Assembly (NCBI RefSeq): GCF_000745835.1
Contig: NZ_JQKB01000005.1
Span: forward strand, 62,001-126,000
Reading direction: 5' to 3'
DNA length: 64,000 nt
DNA from: Belnapia moabensis DSM 16746
GTDB lineage: Bacteria; Pseudomonadota; Alphaproteobacteria; Acetobacterales; Acetobacteraceae
A model generated the notes under the pieces. The model had not been told where the DNA came from, made no database searches, and saw only the letters and a list, made by a program, of their open reading frames with translations. Positions 53,441-61,937 of this stretch are shown one piece after another (position 1 is the stretch's first letter; each line of letters begins with the position of its first letter). The position numbers and the translations under genes were made by a program.

Positions 53441-55159
53441 ATGCATGACATCGTGATCCGTGGCGGAACCCTCGTCGACGGCACCGGCGCCCCCGGCTTC
53501 ACCGGCGACCTCGCCATCGACGGCGACCGCATCTCCCAGGTCGGTGGCAAGGCTGGCCCCGGCCGCCGCGAGGTCCAGGCCGATGGCCGCCTCGTCACCC
53601 CCGGCTGGGTCGATGTCCACACCCATTACGACGGCCAGGCCACCTGGGACCCGGTGCTCGCCCCTTCCTCCTGGCACGGCGCGACCACCATCCTTTTCGG
53701 CAATTGCGGCGTCGGCTTCGCCCCGGTCCGCCCGGCCCACCACCAGGCGCTGATCGACCTCATGGAAGGCGTCGAGGACATCCCCGGCATCGCCCTCGCC
53801 GAAGGGTTGAAATGGGACTGGGAGAGCTTCCCCGACTATCTCGACGCGCTCGCCCGCCTGCCCCGCACCATCGACGTCGCCGCCCAGCTCGCCCACCATC
53901 CCTTGCGCGTCTACGCCATGGGCGAGCGCGCCATCGCCCGCGAGATGGCGACGGCTGAGGACATCGAGCTGATGGCCCGCCTCACCGAGGAGGCCCTGAG
54001 GGCAGGCGCCTTCGGCTTCACCACCAGCCGCACCGACCAGCACAAGACCCCGGCCGGCGAGCTGGTCCCCGGCCGCTACGCCGAGCATGAGGAGCTGATA
54101 GCGATCGGAAAGGCCATGGGCCGCGCCGGCCGCGGCACCTTCGGCATGCTCTCCGACTTCGAGGACGAGGCGGCCGAATTCGGCTGGCTCCGCCAGGTCG
54201 CCGCCGACAGCCGCCGTCCCGTCTGGTTCCTGCTGACCGACCGAAGCTACGACCCGCAGCGCTGGCGCCGGCTGATGGACGGCGTCCGCGCCGCCCGCAC
54301 CGAGGGCCTGGCCCTCTCCGCCCAGGTCGCCGGGCGCCCGGTCGGGCTGATCCTCGGCCTCGCCACCAGCCTCAACCCCTTTGCGCTCAGGGAAGGCTTC
54401 GCCGAGCTCGCCCGCCTAAGCCCCGCCGAGCAGCTCGCTCGCCTGCGCGACCCGCAGGTCCGCGCCGGCATACTGGCGCAGGAAGCCTCGCCACGGCTGA
54501 TGGAGATCCTGCCGCCGCTCTCCCGCCAGGTCGCCACCCGCTGGGACCGCATGTACGTCCTCGGCGACAACCCGGATTACGAGCCGCCGCCCGAGCGCAG
54601 CATCGCCGCCCTCGCCGCCGCGGCCGGCCAGCCCCCGCAGGAGTACTGCTACGACTACCTGACCGGCGGTGATGGCGGCCGCATGCTCTACTTCCCCATC
54701 ACCAACTACGTCCATGGCGACCTCGAGGTGGTGCGCGAGATGATCGAGGACCCGAACACCATCCTCGGCCTCTCGGATGGCGGCGCCCATTGCGGCGTCA
54801 TCTGCGACGCCTCGCTCAACACCACCATGCTGACCCACTGGGTCCGCGACCGCAGCCGCGGTCCCCGTCTGCCGCTGGAATTCGTCATCAAGCGCCAGAC
54901 CAGCGAGACCGCGGACTTCTTCGGCTTCCACGACCGCGGCCGCCTGGCGGTCGGCAAGAAGGCCGATGTCAACGTCATCGACTTCGCCGCGCTGCGCCCG
55001 CACCACCCGGAGATGATCTTCGATCTCCCCGCCGGCGGCCGCCGCCTCGTCCAGCATGTCGACGGCTACGACATGACGATCTGCAGCGGCGTACCGATCT
55101 TCGAGCGCGGCGAGGAGACGGGCGCGCGGCCCGGGCGGCTGGTGCGCGCCCAGGGTTAA
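53441..55159 (+). CDS. N-acyl-D-amino-acid deacylase family amidohydrolase
   Basis: This 572-residue member of amidohydrolase family 3 (D-aminoacylase/dihydroorotase-like) has IRGGTLVDGTGAPGFTGDLAIDG, the metal motif DVHTHYDGQ near residue 60, a GNCGVGFAP loop, and the conserved aspartate in GLSDGGAHCG. The C-terminus includes GRLAVGKKADVNVID. It probably hydrolyses N-acyl-D-amino acids or related cyclic amides. AAGGAGG precedes the ATG at 53441. It pairs with the gamma-glutamyltransferase-like gene and ends at a strong terminator. Confidence 0.9.
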   Translation: MHDIVIRGGTLVDGTGAPGFTGDLAIDGDRISQVGGKAGPGRREVQADGRLVTPGWVDVHTHYDGQATWDPVLAPSSWHGATTILFGNCGVGFAPVRPAHHQALIDLMEGVEDIPGIALAEGLKWDWESFPDYLDALARLPRTIDVAAQLAHHPLRVYAMGERAIAREMATAEDIELMARLTEEALRAGAFGFTTSRTDQHKTPAGELVPGRYAEHEELIAIGKAMGRAGRGTFGMLSDFEDEAAEFGWLRQVAADSRRPVWFLLTDRSYDPQRWRRLMDGVRAARTEGLALSAQVAGRPVGLILGLATSLNPFALREGFAELARLSPAEQLARLRDPQVRAGILAQEASPRLMEILPPLSRQVATRWDRMYVLGDNPDYEPPPERSIAALAAAAGQPPQEYCYDYLTGGDGGRMLYFPITNYVHGDLEVVREMIEDPNTILGLSDGGAHCGVICDASLNTTMLTHWVRDRSRGPRLPLEFVIKRQTSETADFFGFHDRGRLAVGKKADVNVIDFAALRPHHPEMIFDLPAGGRRLVQHVDGYDMTICSGVPIFERGEETGARPGRLVRAQG

Positions 55160-55191
55160 GCCCCACCCGTCACCAACGGTTTCGGCGTGAG

Positions 55192-55223
55192 AAATGCCCT
55201 GCCGGGAACGGCAGGGCATTTTT
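55192..55223 (+). terminator. Rho-independent terminator
   Basis: AAATGCCCTGCCG and CGGCAGGGCATTT form a perfect 13-bp stem with a GGAA loop, running into a T tract. It begins 33 bases after the D-aminoacylase-like stop codon and lies before the H-NS-like promoter. Confidence 0.93.
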
Positions 55224-55294
55224 GCTTTGGCTCGCTTGCCGGGCTTTTTCCGATGTTATAGGAAGCGCCGGAATTGAAGCGGAGAAACCGAGTC

Positions 55295-55645
55295 GTGGAA
55301 AAAGGCAAATTTGATCTCGAAAACATGAGCGTCCAGGAATTGACCGCCCTGCGCGACGCCGCTGAGGCGAAACGCCTGGAAAAGCTCGATGGCGCCCGGG
55401 ACGCCATCCTGGCGGAAGCCAAGGAGAAACTCGCCCAGCTCGGCCTTGCCTTCGAGACCGCCTGGCCAGGCCGTTCCCCGGAGCCGTCCCCCCGCGCTTC
55501 AAAGAAGGCCGCCACGGGAGGCGGCCAGGTCGCCGCGAAATTCCGCGGCCCGAACGGCGAGGAATGGACCGGCCGCGGCAGGCTGCCGAAATGGCTTCAT
55601 GCCATGGAGGCGGAAGGCCGCAGCCGCGACGAATTCCGGATCTAG
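55295..55645 (+). CDS. H-NS family nucleoid-associated protein (HvrA-like)
   Basis: This 116-residue H-NS/HvrA-type DNA-binding protein has an N-terminal coiled-coil oligomerisation segment (about residues 8-55) and a linker rich in Pro, Ser and Lys. The C-terminal AT-hook-like core is FRGPNGEEWTGRGRLPKWL, where GRGRLPKW is the DNA-contact motif. I chose GTG 55295, with GCGGAG upstream, over a TTG at 55274. A weak promoter-like pair (TTGCCG, TATAGG) lies just upstream, after the terminator. Confidence 0.9.
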   Translation: MEKGKFDLENMSVQELTALRDAAEAKRLEKLDGARDAILAEAKEKLAQLGLAFETAWPGRSPEPSPRASKKAATGGGQVAAKFRGPNGEEWTGRGRLPKWLHAMEAEGRSRDEFRI

Positions 55646-55678
55646 AAACCCTCACGAAAGCGCTCCGCCGCCTCATAC

Positions 55679-55708
55679 GTCCTTCCGCAGCAAAAGCCGC
55701 GGAAGGAC
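55679..55708. terminator. Hairpin between convergent genes
   Basis: GTCCTTCCGC and GCGGAAGGAC form a perfect 10-bp outer stem with an AAAA-containing loop, 33 bases after the H-NS-like stop and 38 bases before the alpha/beta hydrolase stop. No T tract follows. Confidence 0.55.
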
Positions 55709-55745
55709 ATCGGCAGAAGTCGGTTCCGCCGAGACGCGAAACCCG

Positions 55746-56549
55746 TCAGCCGAGAAACGCCAGCACCGCCGCATTGAAATCCGCTGGATTGTCGCTGCTC
55801 ATCCCATGCGCCGCATTCGGGATGACCACCCGCCGCACATCCGCCATCACCCGCTCCAGCGCCTCGATGATGGCGATGAATTGCGGCTGGGTCTGCACGC
55901 CGTTCACCAACAGGGTCGGCACCCGGATCGCTTCCGCCGCCGCCCGCCCATAGGGCCGCCGCCGCTCGTCGATCTGCCCCAGCAGCGTATGCGCATTGTC
56001 TAGGTTGATCGCCTTACGCGCCGCGCTCCGCTTCTCCCAGGCGCCGGGCCCGCCGGTATGCTCGGCGAAGCGCCGCATCGCCCCCTCGGTATCGCCCGCC
56101 TTCAGCAGCTCCGCCGCCGCGGCGAAGGCCCCCGCCTGCTTCCCCGCCCCGCCCGGCACGCCGCCGAGGCTCTCATCCAGCTCGCCCCCCGGCTCCGCCA
56201 GCACCAGCCGCCGGATCAGCCCCGGATGCCGCTCCGCTACGCGAAAGGCGATATGCCCGCCCCGCGAATGCCCGACGAGATCGACCTTCCCCACCCCGAG
56301 CGCCGCGACGAACCCCGCCACATCCTCCACATGCTGGTCGATCTTGAAGGTCTCGCCCGCGCCATCCCACCGCTCCGGCCAGTAATGCCGGAGGCTCGGC
56401 GCCAGCACGCGGAAGCGCGCCCCGAGCGGCTCCATCTGCGGCGCCCAGTAGCGCTGGTCGTTGAGCGAGCCATGCACCAGCACCACCGGCGCGCCGCTCC
56501 CGGCCTCCGCATAATGCATCTCGTACCCGTTGACCTCGAGGCTTGGCAT
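55746..56549 (-). CDS. Alpha/beta hydrolase
   Basis: This 267-residue alpha/beta-hydrolase has the oxyanion strand VVLVHGSLND, the nucleophile elbow GHSRGG (Ser), and the catalytic His in PNAAHGMSSD. GGGAAG precedes the ATG at 56549. The family covers esterases, epoxide hydrolases and ring-cleavage hydrolases, so no substrate is assigned. It is divergent from the DUF1194 gene. Confidence 0.88.
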   Translation of the reverse strand: MPSLEVNGYEMHYAEAGSGAPVVLVHGSLNDQRYWAPQMEPLGARFRVLAPSLRHYWPERWDGAGETFKIDQHVEDVAGFVAALGVGKVDLVGHSRGGHIAFRVAERHPGLIRRLVLAEPGGELDESLGGVPGGAGKQAGAFAAAAELLKAGDTEGAMRRFAEHTGGPGAWEKRSAARKAINLDNAHTLLGQIDERRRPYGRAAAEAIRVPTLLVNGVQTQPQFIAIIEALERVMADVRRVVIPNAAHGMSSDNPADFNAAVLAFLG

Positions 56550-56614
56550 TCGCTTCCCTTCCCATATGTCCCGGGGAGGATGCGGCCCCCGACCCGCCCC
56601 CGCAAGGAGCCCCG

Positions 56615-57292
56615 ATGCGCCGCCGCCACCTCCTCGCCAGCCTCGCCGCCGCCTCCGCCACAGCGCAGCCCGCCGAGGTCGACCTCCTCCTGGCGCTCGC
56701 CGTCGATGCCTCCGGCTCCATCGACCCGGACGAATTCCAGCTCCAGCGCGAGGGCTATGCCGAGGCACTGACCCACCCGGCGGTCCTGGCCGCCATCCGC
56801 GGCAAGCCGCGCGGCGCCATCGCCGTCGCTATGGTCGAATGGGGCTCGCCCGCCGGTGCTGCGACGGTGGTAGAGTGGATGCGCCTCGCCGACGCCACCT
56901 CCGCCACCGCCCTGGCGGAGGCCATCCTCCGCGCCCCCCGCAGCCCGCAGAGCTGGAACGCCATCGGCGACGCCCTCGACCACTGCACCAGCCTGATCGG
57001 CGCCTCGCCCTTCCGCGCCGCCGAGCGCGTCATCGACCTTTCCGGCGACGGCCCCGACCTCCGCTCCCACATCCCGGCTGCCACCGCCCGCGACGTGGCG
57101 GTCGCCGCCGGCATCACCGTGAACGCGCTTGCCGTCGCCGCCGCCGGCCAGGTCACCCGCGCCGGCGAGCCCCTGGCCGAGACCTACCGCCGCGAGGTCA
57201 TCGGCGGCCCCGGCGCCTTCGTGGCGACGGCCGAGGACCGCCGCGACATCGCCCGCGCCCTCCGCGCCAAGCTGATCCGCGAGATCGCCTGA
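56615..57292 (+). CDS. DUF1194 (von Willebrand factor A-like) secreted protein
   Basis: This 225-residue protein has a short export signal (RRRHLLASLAAASATAQPA) and a VWA-like fold. The metal-ion-dependent adhesion motif is ALAVDASGSID near residue 30, and later LSGDGPD contributes the acidic residue. AAGGAG precedes the ATG at 56615. DUF1194 proteins are common in alphaproteobacteria and their function is unknown. Confidence 0.85.
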   Translation: MRRRHLLASLAAASATAQPAEVDLLLALAVDASGSIDPDEFQLQREGYAEALTHPAVLAAIRGKPRGAIAVAMVEWGSPAGAATVVEWMRLADATSATALAEAILRAPRSPQSWNAIGDALDHCTSLIGASPFRAAERVIDLSGDGPDLRSHIPAATARDVAVAAGITVNALAVAAAGQVTRAGEPLAETYRREVIGGPGAFVATAEDRRDIARALRAKLIREIA

Positions 57293-58255
57293 CTATTCCA
57301 GGCGAAGGTTCGCCGCCCGGATCACCCCGCCCCACTTCTCCAGCTCGCTGCGGATCAGCGCCGCCATCTGCGCCTGGTCCTGCACCCAGACCGTCGCCCC
57401 CGCCCGCCGGATCTTCTCCGCCGTCTCCGCTCCCTGCACGATGCCGATGATCGCCGCCGAAAGCCGGTCCCGCACCGCCTGCGGCATCGCCGCCCCGCCG
57501 ATGAAGCCGAACCAGACATAGACCTCGTAGCCCGCCAGCCCCGCCTCGGCGAAGGTCGGCACATCCGGCATCGTCGGATCCCGCTCGCTCCCCGTCACGG
57601 CGAGCGCCTTCAGCCGCCCGCCCTGCACATGCGGCAGCACGTTCGGCAGGTTGTCGATGGTCATGTCCACGCGCCCGCCGAGCAGGTCGGCGATGCCCGG
57701 CGCGCTGCCGCGATAGGGCACATGCGTCAGCTCGATCCCCGCCTGCACGCGGAACAGCTCGGCCGCCAGATGCGGGCTGCTCCCCGCGCCCGAGCTGGCA
57801 TAGCTGAGCTTGCCCGGCTGCGCCTTCGCCCTGGCGATCAGCTCCCGCAGGCTGCCGATCTCGCCATCGCTCCTGACCGCGAGGCAGTTCATCAGCCGCG
57901 TCGTCACGCAGAGCGGCGCGATGTCCTTCGTCGAATCGTAGCCGGTATTGGCGAAGAGGAAGGGGTTCATCGTCAGGTTGGCAGTATTGGCGACGCAGAT
58001 CGTGTGGTTGTCCGTCGCCTGCGCGGTCGCCGCGATGGCGAGCGAGCCGCTCGCCCCCGGCCGGTTCTCGACCACCCCGAGTTGCCCGACCGCATCGCCC
58101 ATCTTCTCGCCGACCAGCCTTGCCAGCGTGTCGTTGATGGCGCCCGGCGTATAGGGCACCAGGATGCGCACCGGCCGGTCCGGCCAGCTCTCCGCCCGCG
58201 CGCGAACGGCAAGCAGGGCAGGAGCCGCCAGCAGCCCCCTCCGCAGGATGGTCAT
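57293..58255 (-). CDS. Tripartite tricarboxylate transporter receptor (Bug family)
   Basis: This 320-residue Bug-type periplasmic binding protein has a signal peptide and the family opening WPDRPVRILVPYTPGAINDTLARL. VENRPGASGSLA, KLSYASSGAGSSPHLAAELF and VPYRGSAPGIADLLGGRVD follow. No TctA/TctB membrane genes accompany it, as for most orphan Bug receptors. It is the last gene of the SDR/acyl-CoA dehydrogenase/ligase operon and may import that pathway's substrate. Confidence 0.93.
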   Translation of the reverse strand: MTILRRGLLAAPALLAVRARAESWPDRPVRILVPYTPGAINDTLARLVGEKMGDAVGQLGVVENRPGASGSLAIAATAQATDNHTICVANTANLTMNPFLFANTGYDSTKDIAPLCVTTRLMNCLAVRSDGEIGSLRELIARAKAQPGKLSYASSGAGSSPHLAAELFRVQAGIELTHVPYRGSAPGIADLLGGRVDMTIDNLPNVLPHVQGGRLKALAVTGSERDPTMPDVPTFAEAGLAGYEVYVWFGFIGGAAMPQAVRDRLSAAIIGIVQGAETAEKIRRAGATVWVQDQAQMAALIRSELEKWGGVIRAANLRLE

Positions 58256-58285
58256 CGTTGTTCCCTCCCGGTTTATCCGGAAAGG

Positions 58286-59893
58286 CTACACCCCCCGCAG
58301 CCGCTCCCGCAGTTCGAATTTCTGGATCTTGCCCGTCGAGGTCTTCGGCAGCGGCCCGAAGCTCACCCGCTTCGGACATTTGAAATGCGCGAGCCTTTCG
58401 CGGCACCAGGCAATCACCTCCGCCTCGCTCGGCGGCGCTACCCCCGGCCGCGGCGTCACGAAGGCATGCGGCACCTCGCCCCATTTGGCGTCAGGCGCCG
58501 CGACGACGGCCGCTTCCATGATCGCCGGATGCGCGTAGAGCACCTCCTCCACCTCCAGCGTCGAGATATTCTCCCCGCCCGAGATGACGATGTCCTTCGC
58601 CCGGTCCTTCACCTCGATATAGCCGTCCCCGTGCATCACCCCGAGATCGCCGGTATGGAACCACCCCCCGGCGAAGGCCTCGCGATTGGCCTCCGGATTC
58701 CGCAGATATCCCTTCATCACCGTATTGCCGCGCAGCATCACCTCGCCGAGCGTCCGCCCATCCGCCGGCACCGGCGCCATGCTGGCTGGATCGATCACCG
58801 CCGCCTCCTCCAGCATCGGGTGGTTGACCCCCTGCCTCGCCATGAATGCGGCCTTCTCGCCGAGCGGCATCTCCTCCAGCCCCGGCTGCCACAGGCAGAT
58901 CGTCGCCGGCCCGTAGCACTCCGTCAGCCCATAGAGATGCGTGACGGCAAACCCCATCCCCTCCATCCCCGCGATGACGGGCGAGGGCGGCGCCGCCCCG
59001 CCCGTGGCGATGGCGACCTTGCCCGGCAAGGCTCGCTTCACCGCCTCCGGCGCATGGATCAGCATCGTCAGCACGACGGGCGCGGCGCACATATGCGTCA
59101 CCCCATGCTCCGCGATGGCGGCGAAGATCGCCCCCGGCTCCACCTTGCGCAGGCAGACATGCGTCCCGCCCTGCAAGGTGACGGCCCAGGTATAGGTCCA
59201 GCCATTGCAGTGGAACATCGGCAACGTCCAGAGATAGACGCTGCGCGGCGTCAGCTCGAAAGCCAGCGCATTCGCCGTCGCATTCAAATAGGCGCCGCGA
59301 TGATGCGCAACGACGCCCTTCGGATTGCCCGTCGTGCCCGAGGTGTAGGAGAGGCTGATCGCCTCCCACTCATCCTCCGGCATCCGGATCGGCTCCGCCG
59401 CATCACCCGTCGAGAGGAACTCCTCGTACTCGACATCCCCCAGCGCCACGCCCTCCGGCGCCTCACTGTCGACGATATCGACGACGGTCATGCCTTCCGG
59501 CACCGCCCCGCGCGCGACCTTGGTGAACTCCCGGTCCACCATCAGCAGCTTCGCGCCGGAATGCCGCAGGATGAAGCCGATCGCCGCCGCATCCAGCCGG
59601 ATGTTGATCGTCAGCAGCACAGCGCCCGCCATCGGCACACCGTAATGCGCCTCCAGCATCTCCGGCGTATTCGGCGCCAGCACCGCGACGACATCGCCCG
59701 TGCCGACGCCCTTCCGCTTCAGCGCCGAAGCCAGCCGCCGGCACCGCTCCGCCATCTCGGCGTAGGTGGTCCGCCTCGCCCCATGAATGACGGCGACCCG
59801 GCCCGGATAGATCCTTGCCGCCCGCAGTAAGAAGGAGACGGGCGAGAGCGGGACGTGATTGGCCGCCAGCCTCGGCAGATCATGGTCATCCAT
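58286..59893 (-). CDS. AMP-dependent acyl-CoA synthetase/ligase
   Basis: This 535-residue adenylate-forming enzyme activates a carboxylic acid to its CoA thioester. It has the P-loop-like SLSYTSGTTGNPKG, the Y/LTECYGP motif and the hinge GWFHTGDLGVMHGDGYIEVKDRAKDIVISGGE. The catalytic lysine is in KTSTGKIQKFELR. The pattern is that of medium- or long-chain acyl-CoA synthetases such as AlkK. It overlaps the upstream acyl-CoA dehydrogenase gene by 8 bases. Confidence 0.94.
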   Translation of the reverse strand: MDDHDLPRLAANHVPLSPVSFLLRAARIYPGRVAVIHGARRTTYAEMAERCRRLASALKRKGVGTGDVVAVLAPNTPEMLEAHYGVPMAGAVLLTINIRLDAAAIGFILRHSGAKLLMVDREFTKVARGAVPEGMTVVDIVDSEAPEGVALGDVEYEEFLSTGDAAEPIRMPEDEWEAISLSYTSGTTGNPKGVVAHHRGAYLNATANALAFELTPRSVYLWTLPMFHCNGWTYTWAVTLQGGTHVCLRKVEPGAIFAAIAEHGVTHMCAAPVVLTMLIHAPEAVKRALPGKVAIATGGAAPPSPVIAGMEGMGFAVTHLYGLTECYGPATICLWQPGLEEMPLGEKAAFMARQGVNHPMLEEAAVIDPASMAPVPADGRTLGEVMLRGNTVMKGYLRNPEANREAFAGGWFHTGDLGVMHGDGYIEVKDRAKDIVISGGENISTLEVEEVLYAHPAIMEAAVVAAPDAKWGEVPHAFVTPRPGVAPPSEAEVIAWCRERLAHFKCPKRVSFGPLPKTSTGKIQKFELRERLRGV

Positions 59894-61094
59894 GATCCGC
59901 CCCCCACTTAAAGAAGTCCTTCCCCTGCCGCCTCAGGAAATTCGCCAGCACCATGCGATGCACCTCGCTCGCCCCGTCGACGAGCCGCGCCTGCCGCGCA
60001 TAGCGGTACATCCACTCGACGGGCGTATCCTTCGAATACCCCCGCGCCCCGAGCAGCTGCAGCGAGGTATCCACCGCCTTGTGCAGCGCATCGGCGACGA
60101 CGACCTTCGCCATGGAGATCTCCTTGCGCGCCAAGCTCCCTTGGTCGAGCAGCCAGGCCGCGCGCATGGTCAGCAGCCGCCCGATATCGAGCTCCATCGC
60201 CGCCTGCCCGACGAGCTGCTGCACCGCCTCCTTCTCCACGAGCTTCGAACCGAAGCTGCTCCGCTGCTCGATATGCGCCATGGCGATCTCAAGCGCCCGC
60301 CGCCCCATCCCGGTCCAGCGCATGCAATGCGTCAGCCGCGCCGGCCCAAGCCTGATCTGAGTGACGCGCAGCCCGTCGCCCACCCCCATCAGCACATTCT
60401 CGTCCAGCACCTCGAGCCCGTCGAATTCCAGCTCGCAATGCCCGCCATGCTCCTCCGGTCCCATGATCGGAATGCGCCGCACGATCTTCCACCCCGGCTG
60501 GTCGGCATGGAACAGGAAGGCGGTGAGCCCCGTCCTGTCGTCATCCGAGGTCCGCGCCATAAGGATGAAATGCTTCGAGGTCTCCGCACCGGTGATGTAG
60601 TGCTTCCGCCCGGTGATGACCCAGCGGTCATTCCCCCGCCGCTCCGCCTTGGTATAGGTCATCGACGGATCGCTGCCGCAGCCATCCGGCTCCGTCATGG
60701 CGAAGCTCGACTGCACGCGGCCCTCGATGATCGGCTGCAGCCACCGCTCCTTCTGCGCCTCGGTGCCGACCATGTTGAGCACGCGCATATTGCCGTCATC
60801 CGGCGCCGCGCCATGGAAGACGACCGGCCCGAAGATGCTGCGATTCATCTCCTCGTAGAAGGCGGCGATGGCCGTCATCGGGAAGCCGCCGCCCCCGCGC
60901 TCCTTCGGCATGTTGAGCGCCCAGAGCCCTTCGGCCTTCGCCTCCGCCCGCAGCCGCTCCAGAAGCAGCTTGTTGATGTTCTCATGCTCGTCATAGCTCG
61001 CCGGATCACTCTCCAGCGGGATGATCCTTTGCTCCACGAATTCGCGGATGCGCGAGCGGGTCGCCTCGACCTCGGGAGACAGGCTGAAATCCAT
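59886..61094 (-). CDS. Acyl-CoA dehydrogenase family protein
   Basis: This 402-residue FAD enzyme of the acyl-CoA dehydrogenase fold has FAMTEPDGCGSDPSMT, the FAD-binding region ITGRKHYITGA and QLLGARGYSKDTPVEWMYRYA. In place of the usual YEGT it has LVDGASEVHR, a pattern seen in the ACAD10/ACAD11-like branch. It lies between the SDR and ligase genes and presumably oxidises the CoA thioester made by the ligase. Confidence 0.93.
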   Translation of the reverse strand: MDFSLSPEVEATRSRIREFVEQRIIPLESDPASYDEHENINKLLLERLRAEAKAEGLWALNMPKERGGGGFPMTAIAAFYEEMNRSIFGPVVFHGAAPDDGNMRVLNMVGTEAQKERWLQPIIEGRVQSSFAMTEPDGCGSDPSMTYTKAERRGNDRWVITGRKHYITGAETSKHFILMARTSDDDRTGLTAFLFHADQPGWKIVRRIPIMGPEEHGGHCELEFDGLEVLDENVLMGVGDGLRVTQIRLGPARLTHCMRWTGMGRRALEIAMAHIEQRSSFGSKLVEKEAVQQLVGQAAMELDIGRLLTMRAAWLLDQGSLARKEISMAKVVVADALHKAVDTSLQLLGARGYSKDTPVEWMYRYARQARLVDGASEVHRMVLANFLRRQGKDFFKWGADHG

Positions 61095-61105
61095 CTTGGC
61101 TGATC

Positions 61106-61876
61106 CTACAGAGCGTTGACCGAATGCCCGCCATCGACCACCAGCGCGGCGCCCGTCATATGGGCCCCCGCCTTCGAGGCGAGCAGGAGAAGCGGCCCGG
61201 TGAGATCATCGGGCGCGCCGAGCCTTCGCTGCGGCACCCGCTTCACCACCGCCTGGCCCGCCTCGGAGGCGAAGAATTCCCGGTTGATCGGCGTCTCGAC
61301 ATAGCCCGGACAGAGCGCATTCACCCGGATGCCATACCGCGCCCACTCGACGGCGAGCTGCTTCGTCAGCTGCACCAGCCCCGCCTTCGAGGCCGTGTAG
61401 CCCGCGACCCCCTGCAGGATGCGCAAGCCGCCGATCGAGGCGATATTGATGAAAGCCCCCCCGCGCTTCGCCGCAACGAGCCGCCGCCCCGCCTCCGTGG
61501 CGACAAGGAAGCAGCCGCGCAGGTTGACCGCGACCACGCCGTCCCAATCCTCGGCCGTCTGCTGCAAGGCGGGCTTCGAGACCGCGATCCCCGCATTGTT
61601 GACGAGCACATCCGGCGCCACGCCGAAGGCCTGCTCGGCAGCATCGAAACAGGCGGCAATGCTCTCCGGCCGCGCCACATCGAGCGGCACCGCAACGGCC
61701 CCCGCACCAAGCTCCCCCGCCAGCGCCTCCAGCGCCTCTGTCCTGCGCGCCGCCAGCACCACCCGGGCGCCCGCCCCATGCAGCACCCGGGCGAAATGCG
61801 CCCCGAGCGCCCCCGAGGCGCCCGTCACCAGCGCGACCGAGCCCGTGAGCCCGAACAACCCTTGCGGATCGACCAT
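61106..61876 (-). CDS. SDR family oxidoreductase
   Basis: This 256-residue SDR has TGASGALG, NNAGIAV, the Ser in NIASIGGLR and YTASK, so all catalytic residues are present. The C-terminus TGAALVVDGGHSVNAL is normal. GGGAGGAA precedes the ATG. It is the first gene of the operon leading to acyl-CoA dehydrogenase, ligase and Bug receptor, and probably acts as a hydroxyacyl dehydrogenase or ketoreductase in that pathway. Confidence 0.9.
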   Translation of the reverse strand: MVDPQGLFGLTGSVALVTGASGALGAHFARVLHGAGARVVLAARRTEALEALAGELGAGAVAVPLDVARPESIAACFDAAEQAFGVAPDVLVNNAGIAVSKPALQQTAEDWDGVVAVNLRGCFLVATEAGRRLVAAKRGGAFINIASIGGLRILQGVAGYTASKAGLVQLTKQLAVEWARYGIRVNALCPGYVETPINREFFASEAGQAVVKRVPQRRLGAPDDLTGPLLLLASKAGAHMTGAALVVDGGHSVNAL

Positions 61877-61937
61877 CCCGTTCCTCCCGCTTCCCCATAC
61901 TTGACCATCGCGGAAGGGCAGGGGGCAAGCCGCCGCC

